A stretch of DNA of 64,000 nucleotides from contig CANTFL010001018.1 in the NCBI GenBank assembly GCA_947650285.1, forward strand, positions 62,001 through 126,000. The letters run 5' to 3'. The notes under the pieces are model-generated. The model had not been told where the DNA came from, did no database searches, and worked only from the letters and a program-made list of their open reading frames with translations. Below are positions 45,764 through 57,457 of the stretch, in pieces; within the stretch, counting starts at the first letter, position 1; every line of letters starts with the position of its first letter. The stretch comes from Hyaloperonospora brassicae (Eukaryota; Oomycota; Peronosporomycetes; Peronosporales; Peronosporaceae). Made by a program: the position numbers and the translations under genes.

Positions 45764-46560
45764 CTCAGGCTGCAGGTACCAGTGTGGCGTAGGTACGAAG
45801 AAAGGGGTCGACATTCATGCAGCGTACGCACATGGCCGCTCTGGCGTCAACGCGATCCTGCACGTAGTACTCGACTCGTAGCAGTAGTGCTGGCGCTGTA
45901 TCATCCTTTTGACTCACAGCGGCCAATGTTGTCCACGGGCGAGCAAATGTGTGCAAATAGTACTACTACTACTACTACTGCTACTACTACCACTACTACT
46001 AGTACTACTACTACTACTGCTACTGCTACTGCTTTTGGTTCTTTTTCCAACTTAATGTTAGTGCCAGGGGACGGCTGCCACTGCTGCAAGTGCCGTGTGA
46101 ACTGAACGTGTCCAGCATGACCGACATACGTGGCAACCCCCCCAGCCCTCGCGGGTGCTGTAGGGGCCTCTCATCCTAGTTAAGCGGGCTTAGTCATCTC
46201 GAGAGTTTCACGCGCTGCTGGCCTGGTCTCGTGATCAGCCCCCAACAGCTGCTGCTGCCCTACTAAAAAGACCTCAGCTGACATGATTCAAGCGCGCTTA
46301 TATCTCCAGCCCATGCGAACGCATTGGATATTCGTACTTACCTCGTCGAGGGGGAACGTCCGCAGCCGTGAACCAGAGCAAGAAACGAAAGGATCGAAGC
46401 GAGAGCACGTGCGAGTGACGACGTCCCCCGTCTGCCTCTCGCTCTCTTTGCCCCTTTCACACAGACTCCAGTCACACCGCAGACGTGAGCGAGCGATAGG
46501 CCACTACTGCCACTGCTACTACTATCACTACCGCCAACAGGCTCAGGACCACGAGACCTT
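45764..46560. other. Intergenic; clathrin heavy chain 5' flank
   Basis: No gene is seen. It contains the TAC/TGC repeat at 45960-46032 and, near 46425-46540, C/T-rich and ACTGCC-type sequence that probably belongs to the promoter and 5' UTR of clathrin heavy chain. Confidence 0.5.
45960..46032. repeat. (TAC)n microsatellite
   Basis: About 70 bp of TAC triplets with interspersed TGC, CAC and AGT units. The poly-Thr and poly-Val frames through it are artefacts. Confidence 0.9.
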
Positions 46561-49500
46561 ATGGCGCAAGATCTTCCCATCACGTTTGGCGAAGTGCTTC
46601 ACGTACGTTAGACTTTTCTTTTGTGTGTACCTAGTGGAGGGTGTCTTGATCTATCACGTTTGACAGGGAACTTGACACGTGATCAAGTGTACCCCACGGT
46701 GCTTGTCACGATTGCACAACCGTACCCCCGTCTCGTCTCGTCTTGTCTTGTCTTGTCCCTAACAGTGTGACTGCTGTTGCGACTGCTGTTGCCTTCCAGT
46801 TGAGCTCCTTGGGCGTGAGTCTGGACTATGTCAAGTTTGGCACGACGACGATGGAGTCGGACAAGTTTGTCTGCGTGTGCGAGCAAGTGAATGGCCAGGC
46901 GAGTGTCGTGATTGTGGACATGGCAGCAGGCAACACGGTGCAGCGTCGGCCGATCAACGCCGAGGCGGCCATTATGAACCCCGTGAGCAAAGTCATTGCT
47001 CTACGTGCCGAGAACCAGCTGCAGATCTTCAACATGGAGCTACGGGCCAAGATGAAGAGCCACTTGATGAACGAGGCGGTGGTCTTTTGGCGCTGGATCT
47101 CTGTCAACACCATTGCTATTGTCACTGCGTCTGCCGTGTTCCACTGGAGCATTGAAGGCGACTCATCTCCTGTCAAAGTCTTTGACCGCCATGCCAACTT
47201 GGGGGCAGGGACTCAGATCATCAGCTACGAAGCGTCAGCTGATAGCCAGTGGATGCTTCTCGTGGGTATCTCGCAGGGAGAAGGAGGTCGTATTGTTGGC
47301 AATATGCAGCTTTACTCGATGGAGAAGAAAGTGAGCCAAGTGTTGCTGGGACATGCGGGCACTTTTGCCCAAATGAAGCCCCCGGGCCGGACAGATGACG
47401 CCCAGGTGCTGATCTTTGCCGGCACCAAGGGCGACAGCCAGCCCACGCAGCTATTTATCATGGAGGTCGGACGGGACCGTGATGCCCCTGGCGGCGTCTT
47501 TCGTCTGCCTCCTCAGCCGATCCCTTTTGCTGCAGACGCACAAGCTGATTTTCCTGTATCGATGCTTGTGACTCCTGGCGACGACATTGTTTACATGATC
47601 ACGAAGATGGGGTATCTCTTCTTGTTTGATACGCACTCAGGCAAGCCCGTGTACCGTGCTCGCGTGTCACAGGACACGACATTCGTGACGTGTCTCGAGT
47701 CCAAGACAAAGGGTATGCTTGGCATTACGCGCCGCGGGCAATTGCTGCACTTTGCAATCAACAAGACGAAGCTGGTGCCGTACGTGGTAAACACGCTGCG
47801 CGACTCGCAGCTAGCTTTGTCGTTGGCAACGCGACTGGATCTCCCGGGTGCTGAAGAGTTGTACTTCACCGAGTTCAATCGTCTGGTGAGTGTAAACGAT
47901 ATCCAGGGTGCAGCCCGTCTAGCAGCCGCTTCTCCTCAGGGCGCTCTTCGCACGCCGCAAACGATCCAGCGCTTCCAGCAGATGCCTGCTCAGCCAGGCC
48001 AGCCCCAGCCCATTTTGCAGTACTTCAGCGTCCTGCTTGAGAAGGGCACACTGAACAAGATGGAGTCGATTGAGCTAGCGCGTCCCGTGCTGATGCAAGG
48101 TCGCGGCCAGCTGTTGCAGAAATGGCTGTCCGAGGACAAGCTCGAGTGTTCGGAGGAGCTTGGTGACCTTGTCGCTCAGTCCGACACCACTATGGCCTTG
48201 TCAGTGTATTTGCGCGCTGAGGTCCCTGAGAAGGTGATTAACTGCTTTGTCCAGCGTGGCGACTTCGACAAGATTGTCGCTTATGCCGTCCAGACCAATT
48301 ACCGCTGCGACTACACATTCATGCTTCAGAACTTGGTCCGTGCTAACCCACAGGGAGCTCTGGACTTTGCTCAGAAGCTGGCGGTTGCAGAAAATGGCCC
48401 ACTAGTGGACGTCAACGCTGTTGTCGACATTTTCATGCAAGTAAACCGTATCCAAGAGACGACCGCATTTTTGCTGGAGGCCCTGAAGAATAACCGTCCT
48501 GAAGAGGGGTACTTGCAGACGCGTCTGCTGGAGATCAATTTGCTGGGCGGCTCGCCACAGGTAGCGGACGCCATTTTGTCGAACAACATGTTCACGCACT
48601 ACGACAGACCTCGCATCGCTGCCTTGTGCGAAAAGGCTGGCTTGTTCCAGCGTGCTCTGGAACACTACACGGAGCTGCCCGACCTGAAGCGCGTGATTGT
48701 GAACACGCAGGCGATCAATCACGAGTTCATCGTGACGTTTTTTGGAACACTGACGGGTGAAATATCGATGGAGCTTATCAATGCTCTGATGGCACACAAC
48801 ATGCGTCAAAACCTGCAGATTGTTGTGCAGGTGGCCACCAAGTATGCCGAGCAACTGGGTGGTAAAGAGCTTGTGGGGGTGTTCGAGACGTTCAAATCGT
48901 TCGACGGACTCTACTTCTTCCTGGGTTCGATTGTGAACTTTTCGCAGGACCCTGACTTGCACTTCAAGTACATTGAAGCTGCTACGAAAATGGGCCAGTT
49001 CAAGGAAGTAGAGCGCGTGTGCCGCGACTCTTCTGTGTACGATCCGGTCAGAGTGAAGGAGTTTCTGAAAGAGTCTAAGCTGCAGGACCCGCGTCCACTC
49101 ATTCACGTTTGCGACCGCTACGATTTTGTAGAGGAGTTGACGCAATACTTGTACTCGAACAACTTGATGAAGTACATTGACGTGTATGTGACCAAGGTTA
49201 GCCCACAGAAGGCACCCATTGTCATCGGCAAGCTACTGGACCTAGACTGCAACGAAGACTACATCAAGAACCTGCTGAACCAGATTGCCCAGTGCCCCGT
49301 AGACGACCTGTGCGAGCAAGTTGAGAAGCGCAATCGCTTGCGTCTGTTGCAGCCGTGGCTTGAGACACGCGTTGCCCAGGGAAACACCGAGACGGCAACT
49401 CACAACGCTATCGGCAAGATATACATCACGCTGAACAAAGACCCACAGCAGTTTTTGATCAACAATCAGTTCTACGACTCGGATGTTGTCGGTAAGTTTT

Positions 49501-51926
49501 GTGAGAAGCTCGATCCGGCACTGGCGTACCTGGCATACCGTCGCGCGGGCGGAGCATGCGATGACGACCTTGTTCGCGTGACGACGGAAAATGGGTTGTT
49601 CAAGGATCTAGCGCGCTACTTGGTCGAGCGTCAGGACCTGGATCTATGGGGCAAGGTGCTTGTCAAGCAAGAAGAAGGCGAGACAGAGTCTCCCAGCCGT
49701 CGTGCTTTGATCGATCAGGTGGTGCAGACAGCGCTTCCGGAGACGACCAACCCAGACGAAGTGTCGACTACCGTGCGCGCATTCATGAACGCCGAACTAC
49801 CGAACGAGCTGATTGAACTGCTCGAGCGCATCGTTCTTCAGGGTACGGACTTCTCGGCAAACAAGAATTTGCAAAACCTGCTGATTCTGACCGCAATCAA
49901 GGCCGGCAAGGAGAAAGTCATGGACTATGTGAATCGCTTGGACAACTTTGACGGCCCAGAGATCGCTCGTATTGCCGTGGGTGAGCAGTACCAGCTCTAC
50001 GAGGAGGGTTTCGTCATTTACAAAAAGACAAACCACAACGTCGAGGCAATCGGTGTGCTGTTGGACTACATCAAGGACAACGAACGTGCCTACGAGTTTG
50101 CTGACCGCTGTAATGAACCCGACGTGTGGTCTCGCTTGGCTAAAGCCCAGTTGGAGCAAGGTGAGGTGCACGACTCCCTGTCGGCCTTCATCAAGGCGAA
50201 CGACGCCAGCTCGTATGTCAATGTGATTGCCGCTGCTGAGCGCATCGACAATTACAACGAGCTGATTCCGTACCTGAAGATGGCGCGCAAGACGGTGAAA
50301 GAGCAGCATCTGGACACGTCGCTGATATATGCGTACGCTAAGACAGAGAAGTACTCGGATCTGGAAGAGTTCATATCTTCTCCGAACGTGGCGCAGATCC
50401 AAAACATTGGAGAGCGATGCTACGAGGAAGGCATGTACACTGCTGCAAAGCTGCTGTTCCAGAACATCAACAACAACGCTAAGCTCGCCATTTGTTACGT
50501 GCGCCTCGACAAGTTCCGCGAGGCCGTGGATGCCGCTACCAAGGCCAACTCTGTGGGAACGTGGAAGGAAGTCAACTACGCTTGTGTGGACGTGAACGAG
50601 TTCCGTCTTGCTGCCCTGTGTGGTTTGCATATTATCGTCCACCCGGACCACCTGGAAGAGCTTATCCTGCACTACGAGAAACGTGGTCATTCAACGGAGC
50701 TGCTTAAGCTAATGGAACAAGGCCTGGGTCTAGAAGGCGCGCATGCCGGCATCTTTACCGAGCTGGCGATTCTGTACTCGAAGTACATGCCATCGAAGCT
50801 CATGGAGCATATCAAGATCTTCCACTCGCGTATGAACGTGTCAAAGATACTCCGTGCTTGCGAGAAGGGCTTGCACTGGGACCACGCCGTATACTTGTAC
50901 AAGGAAGACGGCCAGTTTGACAATGCTGTCCGCACCATGGTCGACCATCCAGTCGCATTCTCGCACGACCTCTTCCTGGACTGCATTCAGAGGGTCCGCA
51001 ATCAGGAGATCCACTACAAGGCGATCAACTTTTATCTGGAGCAGCACCCGCTTGAGCTAACGCGTCTCTTGCAAGTGCTGACCCCCAACCTGGACCATGC
51101 TCGTGTCGTCCACCAGCTCCGCAAGTCGAATAACTTGCCGTTGGTAGCGGAATACTTGAAGGACGTACAGAAAGAGAACTTGTCGGCCGTCAATGAAGCA
51201 CTGAACGAAATCCTGGTGGAGGACGAAGACTACCAGGCCCTCCGCGACTCTGTGGACGCATACGAAAACTTTGACCAGATTTCGCTCGCGCAAAAGCTGG
51301 AGAAGCACGAGCTGCTGGAGTTCCGCCGTATCGCCGCTTACCTGTACCGCAAGAACAAGCGTTACCCGCAGTCTGTAAAGCTGTCAAAGGCCGACAAAAT
51401 GTACAAGGACTGCATCGACTGTGCGAGTGACTCCGACGACCCGGAGCTCGCTGAAGACATTCTGCGTTTCTTTGTGTCTGTCCACGACAAGGAGTGTTTC
51501 TGCGCGACTCTGTTCACGTGCTACAAGCTGATTAAGCCTGACGTTGCACTGGAGCTTGCGTGGCGCCACGGCTACACGGACTTTGTGATGCCCTACATGA
51601 TCCAGTTTGTGAAGAACCTGAACGACAAGGTGAAGGTTCTCGACGAGCGCACACAGACGCAGCAGGAGCCGGAGACAGACGCACAGTCGCTGGACCCGGC
51701 GTACGGCATGGGCGGTATGCAGCCCATGTTGGCCATCGCGCCCACGGCTTTCAACGACCCATCGGCACAATACGGTATGGGCATGGCCCCAGGAATGAAC
51801 ATGGCGTTGGGAATGCAGCCGAACATGGGCATGGGGGGGATGCAGGCGAACCCGTACGCAAGCAGCCAAGGCAGCATGGGGAGCATGGGCAGTAATCCCT
51901 ACGGCGCGAGTGGTTACCAGTATTAA
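46561..51926 (+). CDS. CLTC: Clathrin heavy chain
   Basis: Two exons: 46561-46602 encodes MAQDLPITFGEVLH, and 46800-51926 the rest, for 1,722 residues. The 197-bp intron (GTACGT...TTCCAG) also carries TCTTG repeats (46735-46756). The one-exon frame starting at 46743 would begin inside the intron and miss the conserved N-terminus. The N-terminal seven-bladed propeller (about 1-330: NPVSKVIALRAENQLQIFN) is followed by the linker and the long leg of clathrin heavy-chain repeats (for example GRGQLLQKWLSEDKLECSEELGD, shortened here to its family block near residue 480). The C-terminus is a Gly/Met-rich tail (from about 1645) unlike the Pro/Gln tail of animals. It forms the triskelion for coated-vesicle budding. 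Confidence 0.97.
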
Positions 51927-52446
51927 GTGAGCAGCAGGTCGTCCGTGATGGTGGCGAACGTGGAGATAGGAGGAGGAACACACGAAGAAGAGAGTTGCAA
52001 TGGCTTCGGTGGTGCTGTTGCAGGAGAATAGACGACGGCCGTTCAGCCTGTTGCTTTTTCCTCGACGACGACAGTAGTGGTGCACGAAGCTCTAGAAAGA
52101 CGTTGGAGGCTAATTCAGATTGAGTGTCGTGTGTGTTGGCGAAGATGTTGATGATGCATTCAGATTGATTGATGTCGCGTATCGCCCCACCATTAGCTCT
52201 CCCGTGTCGGATATAACAATGCCTTTCGACCGGTAGCGCAGCTCCCGCGACGACGTCTGCTGGGAGAATAAGGGACCTTTTAGCGTTCTGCTCTCCTTAC
52301 AGCGCCGTAACCAGACGGTATCCCTATCACACCTCTATTTGCCACCCTTGTCGCCCCGAAAAGATGCAATCAAAGATAACGCAACCGTTTAGTCGCAATC
52401 ATTCCAACACACGCAATACTCGCACTCGCACCGTACCACCTGACCG
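51927..52446. other. Intergenic, 3' UTR of clathrin and flank of next gene
   Basis: No recognisable gene on either strand. A minus-strand frame of 233 codons overlaps the end of clathrin and is its shadow. Confidence 0.6.
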
Positions 52447-55400
52447 ATGGAAGTCGCCGTCGCGTCTCTCGAGCGCTCTGTACGCGCTCTGTTCACGCCC
52501 AGCACCGCCACAAACAGCGCTCCTGCTCACGCACTATGCGAGTGCGCCCTCGAGCAAGTGCCGCCTCCTGACTGGCAGTACCTGCGTCGGTTTCCCGTCC
52601 TCAAGCGCCACGTCTTGCGTGAGTTTCGATCCGTAGCCACTGAAGTCGCGAAAATGCCCCCAACGCCTCGCAAACGAGCGAAACGAAGCACGTGGCAGCA
52701 ACGCAGTGATCTGGACGAGTACAAAGCCGTTTGTTTGGCTTCTTTGTGCCAGAAACTGGCGCAATGCGAACTCTTTACACGCGACGAAGGCGAAGTTCTG
52801 GACGCTGTCGTAGCGCTCGAGTCGCTCGCTGTTCTGCAGCGCGTTATTGGCGGAAAACTGCTGCCGCTACGAGTTCGGATGTTGCTGCTCGGGTGGGCAT
52901 TGCGGTGCCAAGAGAAGACGTGTCGAGAGACGGCAGTGCAGCAGTGGATCCAGCAAGTCGGTGAGAAGCTACTGGAAGAACTTATAGAGATCTCTGCGTC
53001 GAATGAATCGAGTCAAGTGCTCTCGGTGAAGCGAGTGAGAACGAGAGCAGCATGTGGCAAACAAGTGGTCGAGAGACGGGAAAGTGTCAGGGACGATACG
53101 TCCTCCTGTCGCTTTTGTCGGGACGGCGCGAGCGCGGACATCTTGTGGTCAAAATGCGGTAGCGGCGAGTTGCTCATTGCGTGTGCGCAGCGGACCGCTC
53201 GTGTGCTGGAAAAGGCTGGAGAGAGCTACGCGACGAACAAGGCGATGATGGCGTTGTCTGCGTTCTGGGACTTGCGACCGGCTGCTCGGTTGATCTCAGG
53301 TGGGAGGACGAGTCGAAGACGAAAGCATTCAGAGATATCGTCAGTGATGACTGAACAGCCTATCGAGCCATCAATGACTATCTCGGCGTATCGGGAAATT
53401 GGCAAAGCTGCTGCACGGTCGGCAGCGAGTGCGACATGTGCTTTTCAGACGATGTGGACGAGCGTTTGGGAGCGCGAGTGTAAGCACATGACACAGATGG
53501 AGCACATCACGCTGGTCGATGCCGTCCGTCACTGCTCGAAGGTAGATGAGTTTGCGAGTATGGTTATGCTTCCTGAGGCAAGGATGCGAATTACTCATTT
53601 CCCCGGGTTCCTCGTTGTGCTGGATGTAATAGAGTCACTATCGATCGACATGTCTACGATCATCAGCGCATTTGCGATTGTGTGGGACAGCACCTATGCT
53701 GGAGCTTTTCTACGATCAACTACCCTCACAAGAACTTCAACGTCGCCGTCAAGGCGCATTTTGCGGTCGTATCTGCGCGAGTTGTTGAAGTCTCGAGGCT
53801 TACGACATAGAGCGATTTCATCATCCTCGAACACGTCTTCTGCGTGGAGTAGAACATCTCCGCTGGGGCTTCTCTTTTCACTGTTTGAGATTTTCTCGGA
53901 AGTTGAGCCTGGCGAGCAGCAAGACAGCAGCTACTTCAGGCAGTGGGATGCTTTTGTGAGTCAAGCTAGTACAGAAGTCTCGAGAACGGATTGTACACAA
54001 GGTGGTATCGCTTGGTGCATGTTTCTCGAAGAGTGTGTGCTCAGTGTTGGCGCGAAAAAAACATTGACAACCTCGCATCGTGATATGGACTTCTTGAGGT
54101 CATTCCAGAGGTACTGCCATACAATCATGCATGGAATCGTTGTGACTGGAGGCGAGGTGATATCAAGCGGCGGCTCGATTTATCGGCAGCTTATCCGGGG
54201 TGAGGGGGATCGTCTAGTTGTACGCCGAGTACTCGTGCGGATGATGATCACTTTCGAGGAAACCTGGACCATCGATCTCATCGCTCTCTTGCTGCGAAGT
54301 AGTGCAAGCTTCCATATTTCCAGCAAGATGGATGAACGAGGTATGATACACCTGCTTTTTCCAGCCCTGGCTTCATTCATGAAATCAACCTGTGGAGCCA
54401 ACGTGAATGAACGAAAGACGAGGCAGCAGCAATTTGCTGCTATCGTGAACTCTATCAATGTCGTCTTGAAGGACAGCGAGCCAACAGCGTCGTATCTTGT
54501 TCAGTTGATGCGGTTTTGCGAGGCGTGGGATGTCTACCAGAGCTCGCACACCAAGGAAGCACCCAGTAAAGCCAACAGATGGGGTTTCCATGCCATGGTC
54601 GAGCTGGACGTCGTGGCAGAGCTTCTCGAGTGTTACAGCAAAGACGATGTGATACATCAAGAAACACGAGGAGCGCTTGACTTTGCGTCGGAGGTGCTAC
54701 AAAGCGCACCGCATTGTCCGCCATCGCTTGAAGGGGGGCTTTGGAGATTCCTGTCAGCTGTCAAAGCGCGTACTGAAGAGGGCTTGTCAACCACGTCGGA
54801 TCTGCTTGACCGAGAGCTTGTATCGCATTCGAGCAATGTGCTCCAACGTTTCCTTCGTGCGGTCAGGTTTGCTGACGTTGCACAAACGCGTCAGCTCATG
54901 AGTCAGATGAAAGACACCGTGGGAACATTCGGAGAGTTGAGGCAACAACTGGAGCGCTGGTTTTCGTTTGTCGAAGTGAATGGCGCAGCTTTTGCTGCCA
55001 AAGAATCTCGGCTGGAGCTCTCTGTCCTATGTACCAGACTCATCCGCTGGTTTCCAAACGAGTTTGAAGACATGCGCTTCTTGCTCATGACTCCGCTCGA
55101 TCCTCACCTGGTCTTCACGTTGAAAGCATTTGTCAAAGAAGCTGGGAAGCTGAACGGCAAGACGCATCGGTCGAAACTGAGCTCTGCAGCAACGTCTTTG
55201 TCGACATTGGCCGTTCGAATTGAAATGGCGTTGCATTCGTATCTCTCCGCGGCAGCGCTTCCCGACCTCGAAACACTTTCTGTCTTGCTGGTCAAGGCGG
55301 TTGTCAAATGTCGTTCGCCTGATGCATTCGATGACCTGACGAAGGTCATCCAGAAGAACAGCCGTGTGCTGTTGCCTGAGACTGCAGTAGCGACACTGAG

Positions 55401-57147
55401 CTCCCCACTGCGGGGATTGGAATTCTCGAACTGTGCCATCCAGCAAAACGAAGACAATGACGACGGACGAATGGCACTTCGTGCGCAGCGAGCCAAGTCG
55501 ATCATTTATCAAGAAAACACGCTGAAGCTCTTGGCGAGGTCGGCATCGATCTTTGATGGCGGACTGTCGTGGTCAAGCGCATTGTTCAATGTGCAGTCTG
55601 CTGTCACGTACCTCCCAATTCTGTTCGACTATGTGTTGCAGACTGGCTTTTGTGACGGCGCGCTCCAAGCTGACTTGCTCCTCACGTGTCTGAACGAGCT
55701 AAGGCAACAAGCCGACGGTGGTGCGAGAGTGCTTCGGGAGGCCTATTGGATCGCAGCAGTACTACATACAGCTTTGATGTCGGGTTCGAGGCGGATTGCG
55801 GGTGCATACGCGATTTCGAACAACGATGTTCTCGACAGGTTGCGTACAACCACTGGAGATGTGCTGCAGCTACTATCAATTGCTGCCAACACGACTGCGG
55901 CACCGACGGGTTGTAACATCGACGGTGCTACTACTCAACTTGACGAGGTGCTGTGTCTGCTAAAGCTCTCGAAGGTGGCAAGATTGGCTATTGCAGACAA
56001 TCGCGCAAGCTGCTACTGGTCTTGCGAGCGCCTGATCAGTGACAAAGCGCATCGTGCATTGCAGACTGTTGTGTCATCAGCTTGGACTGCTGCAACAAAT
56101 CGAGCACAAGACATGGCGGTCATGCCCGCAATGCAGCTCTTTGTACCGTTCGCAAGCTGGTTGACAGCAGCGCTGGTTTATTCGCAGTCGTTCTTGGAGG
56201 ATCCGTCTGCCCACGTAAGGCGTTGGGAACGCACGTTTACTGGCTACGTGACGGATCTGTACCTGCATCTCGAATTCGAAGATGTCACTGGCGACCTGCT
56301 CGAAACGTGGCTAACTACGTGGATCACTGCCAACATCGTTCGCGGACAAGATGAGGTACCGCTTCTGGCACTGCTGCCTTCACAAGTAGCCTTGTTCCGT
56401 CGCCTAGCGTCGACTCCGTACCGCGAGATACCACCCGGTGAACGAAACAGGACCGCAACATCGATTTGGCGACTGGTGTTCGCCGCTCTCAACGTCGCTG
56501 TAGACACGCGTGAAGAACAACACCCAGTGGAACTCGGTCAAGCTGTGGAGCTCATTCTCCATACACTAACGACGCTGGAGCTTGTCGAGCTGTCTGCGTC
56601 TTCGGATTTCGTGCACTGTAGTCACGAAGCGACTGTCGAGCCGTTTTTCCAAGAGCTCGAGAGGTTCCTATTGCAACTCCATCGCCGAGTCGGCAGTGTC
56701 GCTCAAGTGTGTTGTCTGCTACAATACCCCCTCGAGCTCCTGGTGTGCTGCTACGTTTGCAACATGGCAGTCCATTGCAACGCTGAGTCCCAGCGATTTC
56801 TCCAGCGTGTGAGGGACCTGTTGCAAGCAAACGTGGAGAACATCGGCGACGTTCTCGAGTCCATCGACGACGACAGAAAACTGTCGACCGTGCGAGACCC
56901 GTCACGTCAAAGCGACAGCGATAAGGAACACGGAGAAAGCCAGTCACAGTTGTCTGCAACGTCACAGTCGGCTGACATTGAAGCGTTTTTCCACTTGTGG
57001 GCGGATGAAATGGCTCTCAAGTACGACTACGTGGATCAAGAGCGCTGCAAGGCTATGATTGAGGTCATTCAAGCAGCACTGCACGTGTCTGAACATGCTC
57101 CGAATCGGAAAACCGTCAGCGTGGAAACGGGTCCACGTGACGGATAA
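52447..57147 (+). CDS. Large helical protein of unknown function, 1,566 residues
   Basis: A single intronless frame starting MEVAVASLERSVRALFTP. The composition is that of a long alpha-solenoid: many amphipathic helices rich in Leu, Ala, Arg and Glu, few low-complexity stretches and no membrane span. A basic stretch (PRKRAKRS) near residue 75 could be a nuclear signal. A Cys cluster (CRFCRDGASADILWSKCG) lies near residue 220. The C-terminus is acidic, then Ser/Gln-rich. I do not recognise the family. Size, fold class and possible nuclear signal would fit a scaffold of a DNA-repair or transcription complex, but this is only inference. The open frame over 4.7 kb makes it a real gene. Confidence 0.75.
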   Translation: MEVAVASLERSVRALFTPSTATNSAPAHALCECALEQVPPPDWQYLRRFPVLKRHVLREFRSVATEVAKMPPTPRKRAKRSTWQQRSDLDEYKAVCLASLCQKLAQCELFTRDEGEVLDAVVALESLAVLQRVIGGKLLPLRVRMLLLGWALRCQEKTCRETAVQQWIQQVGEKLLEELIEISASNESSQVLSVKRVRTRAACGKQVVERRESVRDDTSSCRFCRDGASADILWSKCGSGELLIACAQRTARVLEKAGESYATNKAMMALSAFWDLRPAARLISGGRTSRRRKHSEISSVMTEQPIEPSMTISAYREIGKAAARSAASATCAFQTMWTSVWERECKHMTQMEHITLVDAVRHCSKVDEFASMVMLPEARMRITHFPGFLVVLDVIESLSIDMSTIISAFAIVWDSTYAGAFLRSTTLTRTSTSPSRRILRSYLRELLKSRGLRHRAISSSSNTSSAWSRTSPLGLLFSLFEIFSEVEPGEQQDSSYFRQWDAFVSQASTEVSRTDCTQGGIAWCMFLEECVLSVGAKKTLTTSHRDMDFLRSFQRYCHTIMHGIVVTGGEVISSGGSIYRQLIRGEGDRLVVRRVLVRMMITFEETWTIDLIALLLRSSASFHISSKMDERGMIHLLFPALASFMKSTCGANVNERKTRQQQFAAIVNSINVVLKDSEPTASYLVQLMRFCEAWDVYQSSHTKEAPSKANRWGFHAMVELDVVAELLECYSKDDVIHQETRGALDFASEVLQSAPHCPPSLEGGLWRFLSAVKARTEEGLSTTSDLLDRELVSHSSNVLQRFLRAVRFADVAQTRQLMSQMKDTVGTFGELRQQLERWFSFVEVNGAAFAAKESRLELSVLCTRLIRWFPNEFEDMRFLLMTPLDPHLVFTLKAFVKEAGKLNGKTHRSKLSSAATSLSTLAVRIEMALHSYLSAAALPDLETLSVLLVKAVVKCRSPDAFDDLTKVIQKNSRVLLPETAVATLSSPLRGLEFSNCAIQQNEDNDDGRMALRAQRAKSIIYQENTLKLLARSASIFDGGLSWSSALFNVQSAVTYLPILFDYVLQTGFCDGALQADLLLTCLNELRQQADGGARVLREAYWIAAVLHTALMSGSRRIAGAYAISNNDVLDRLRTTTGDVLQLLSIAANTTAAPTGCNIDGATTQLDEVLCLLKLSKVARLAIADNRASCYWSCERLISDKAHRALQTVVSSAWTAATNRAQDMAVMPAMQLFVPFASWLTAALVYSQSFLEDPSAHVRRWERTFTGYVTDLYLHLEFEDVTGDLLETWLTTWITANIVRGQDEVPLLALLPSQVALFRRLASTPYREIPPGERNRTATSIWRLVFAALNVAVDTREEQHPVELGQAVELILHTLTTLELVELSASSDFVHCSHEATVEPFFQELERFLLQLHRRVGSVAQVCCLLQYPLELLVCCYVCNMAVHCNAESQRFLQRVRDLLQANVENIGDVLESIDDDRKLSTVRDPSRQSDSDKEHGESQSQLSATSQSADIEAFFHLWADEMALKYDYVDQERCKAMIEVIQAALHVSEHAPNRKTVSVETGPRDG

Positions 57148-57169
57148 CCACACGATACACACTCGGCGT

Positions 57170-57457
57170 CTACTGCTGAGCGTCCAGTTCCCGTTGCTGC
57201 TGCTGTTGCTGCTCCATGTGTCGCCGCTTGATTCGGTCCCGCTTGATATCGTTGATCACGCCTTGGCGCATGGTCTAAGGCACTGGTTAGTAAGCAATGG
57301 ACGTTGACCACCGACAGACCTGCGACAGTGGACGCACCTTTTTCTCCGTGATCTGCTGGTGATGGGCGTAGTACACGGCGTAAGCGGCTCCTGCGCACAT
57401 GGCGCTGAACGCCAGCACGGGGGCCCTGTGTCGCAGCACGGGTACAAGTCCCGCCAT
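57170..57457 (-). CDS. PET117-like cytochrome c oxidase assembly protein
   Basis: Two exons (57457-57338 and 57274-57170) joined by a 63-bp intron (GTGCGT...CCTTAG, phase 0) give 74 residues. The N-terminal half has one hydrophobic segment (VLAFSAMCAGAAYAVYYAHHQQ). The second exon is basic and helical (TMRQGVINDIKRDRIKRR) and ends in a Gln run. A short membrane helix followed by a (M)xxGVIxDI(E/K)R block is the layout of PET117, a small mitochondrial factor needed for cytochrome oxidase assembly. With so little sequence the call is tentative. Its stop is only 22 bp from the stop of the convergent 1,566-residue gene. Confidence 0.6.

Noticed and set aside
48402..50690. Long minus-strand frames (247 and 297 codons) inside clathrin heavy chain
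   Set aside because: They are shadows of the strongly codon-biased clathrin frame; the plus strand has full family conservation.
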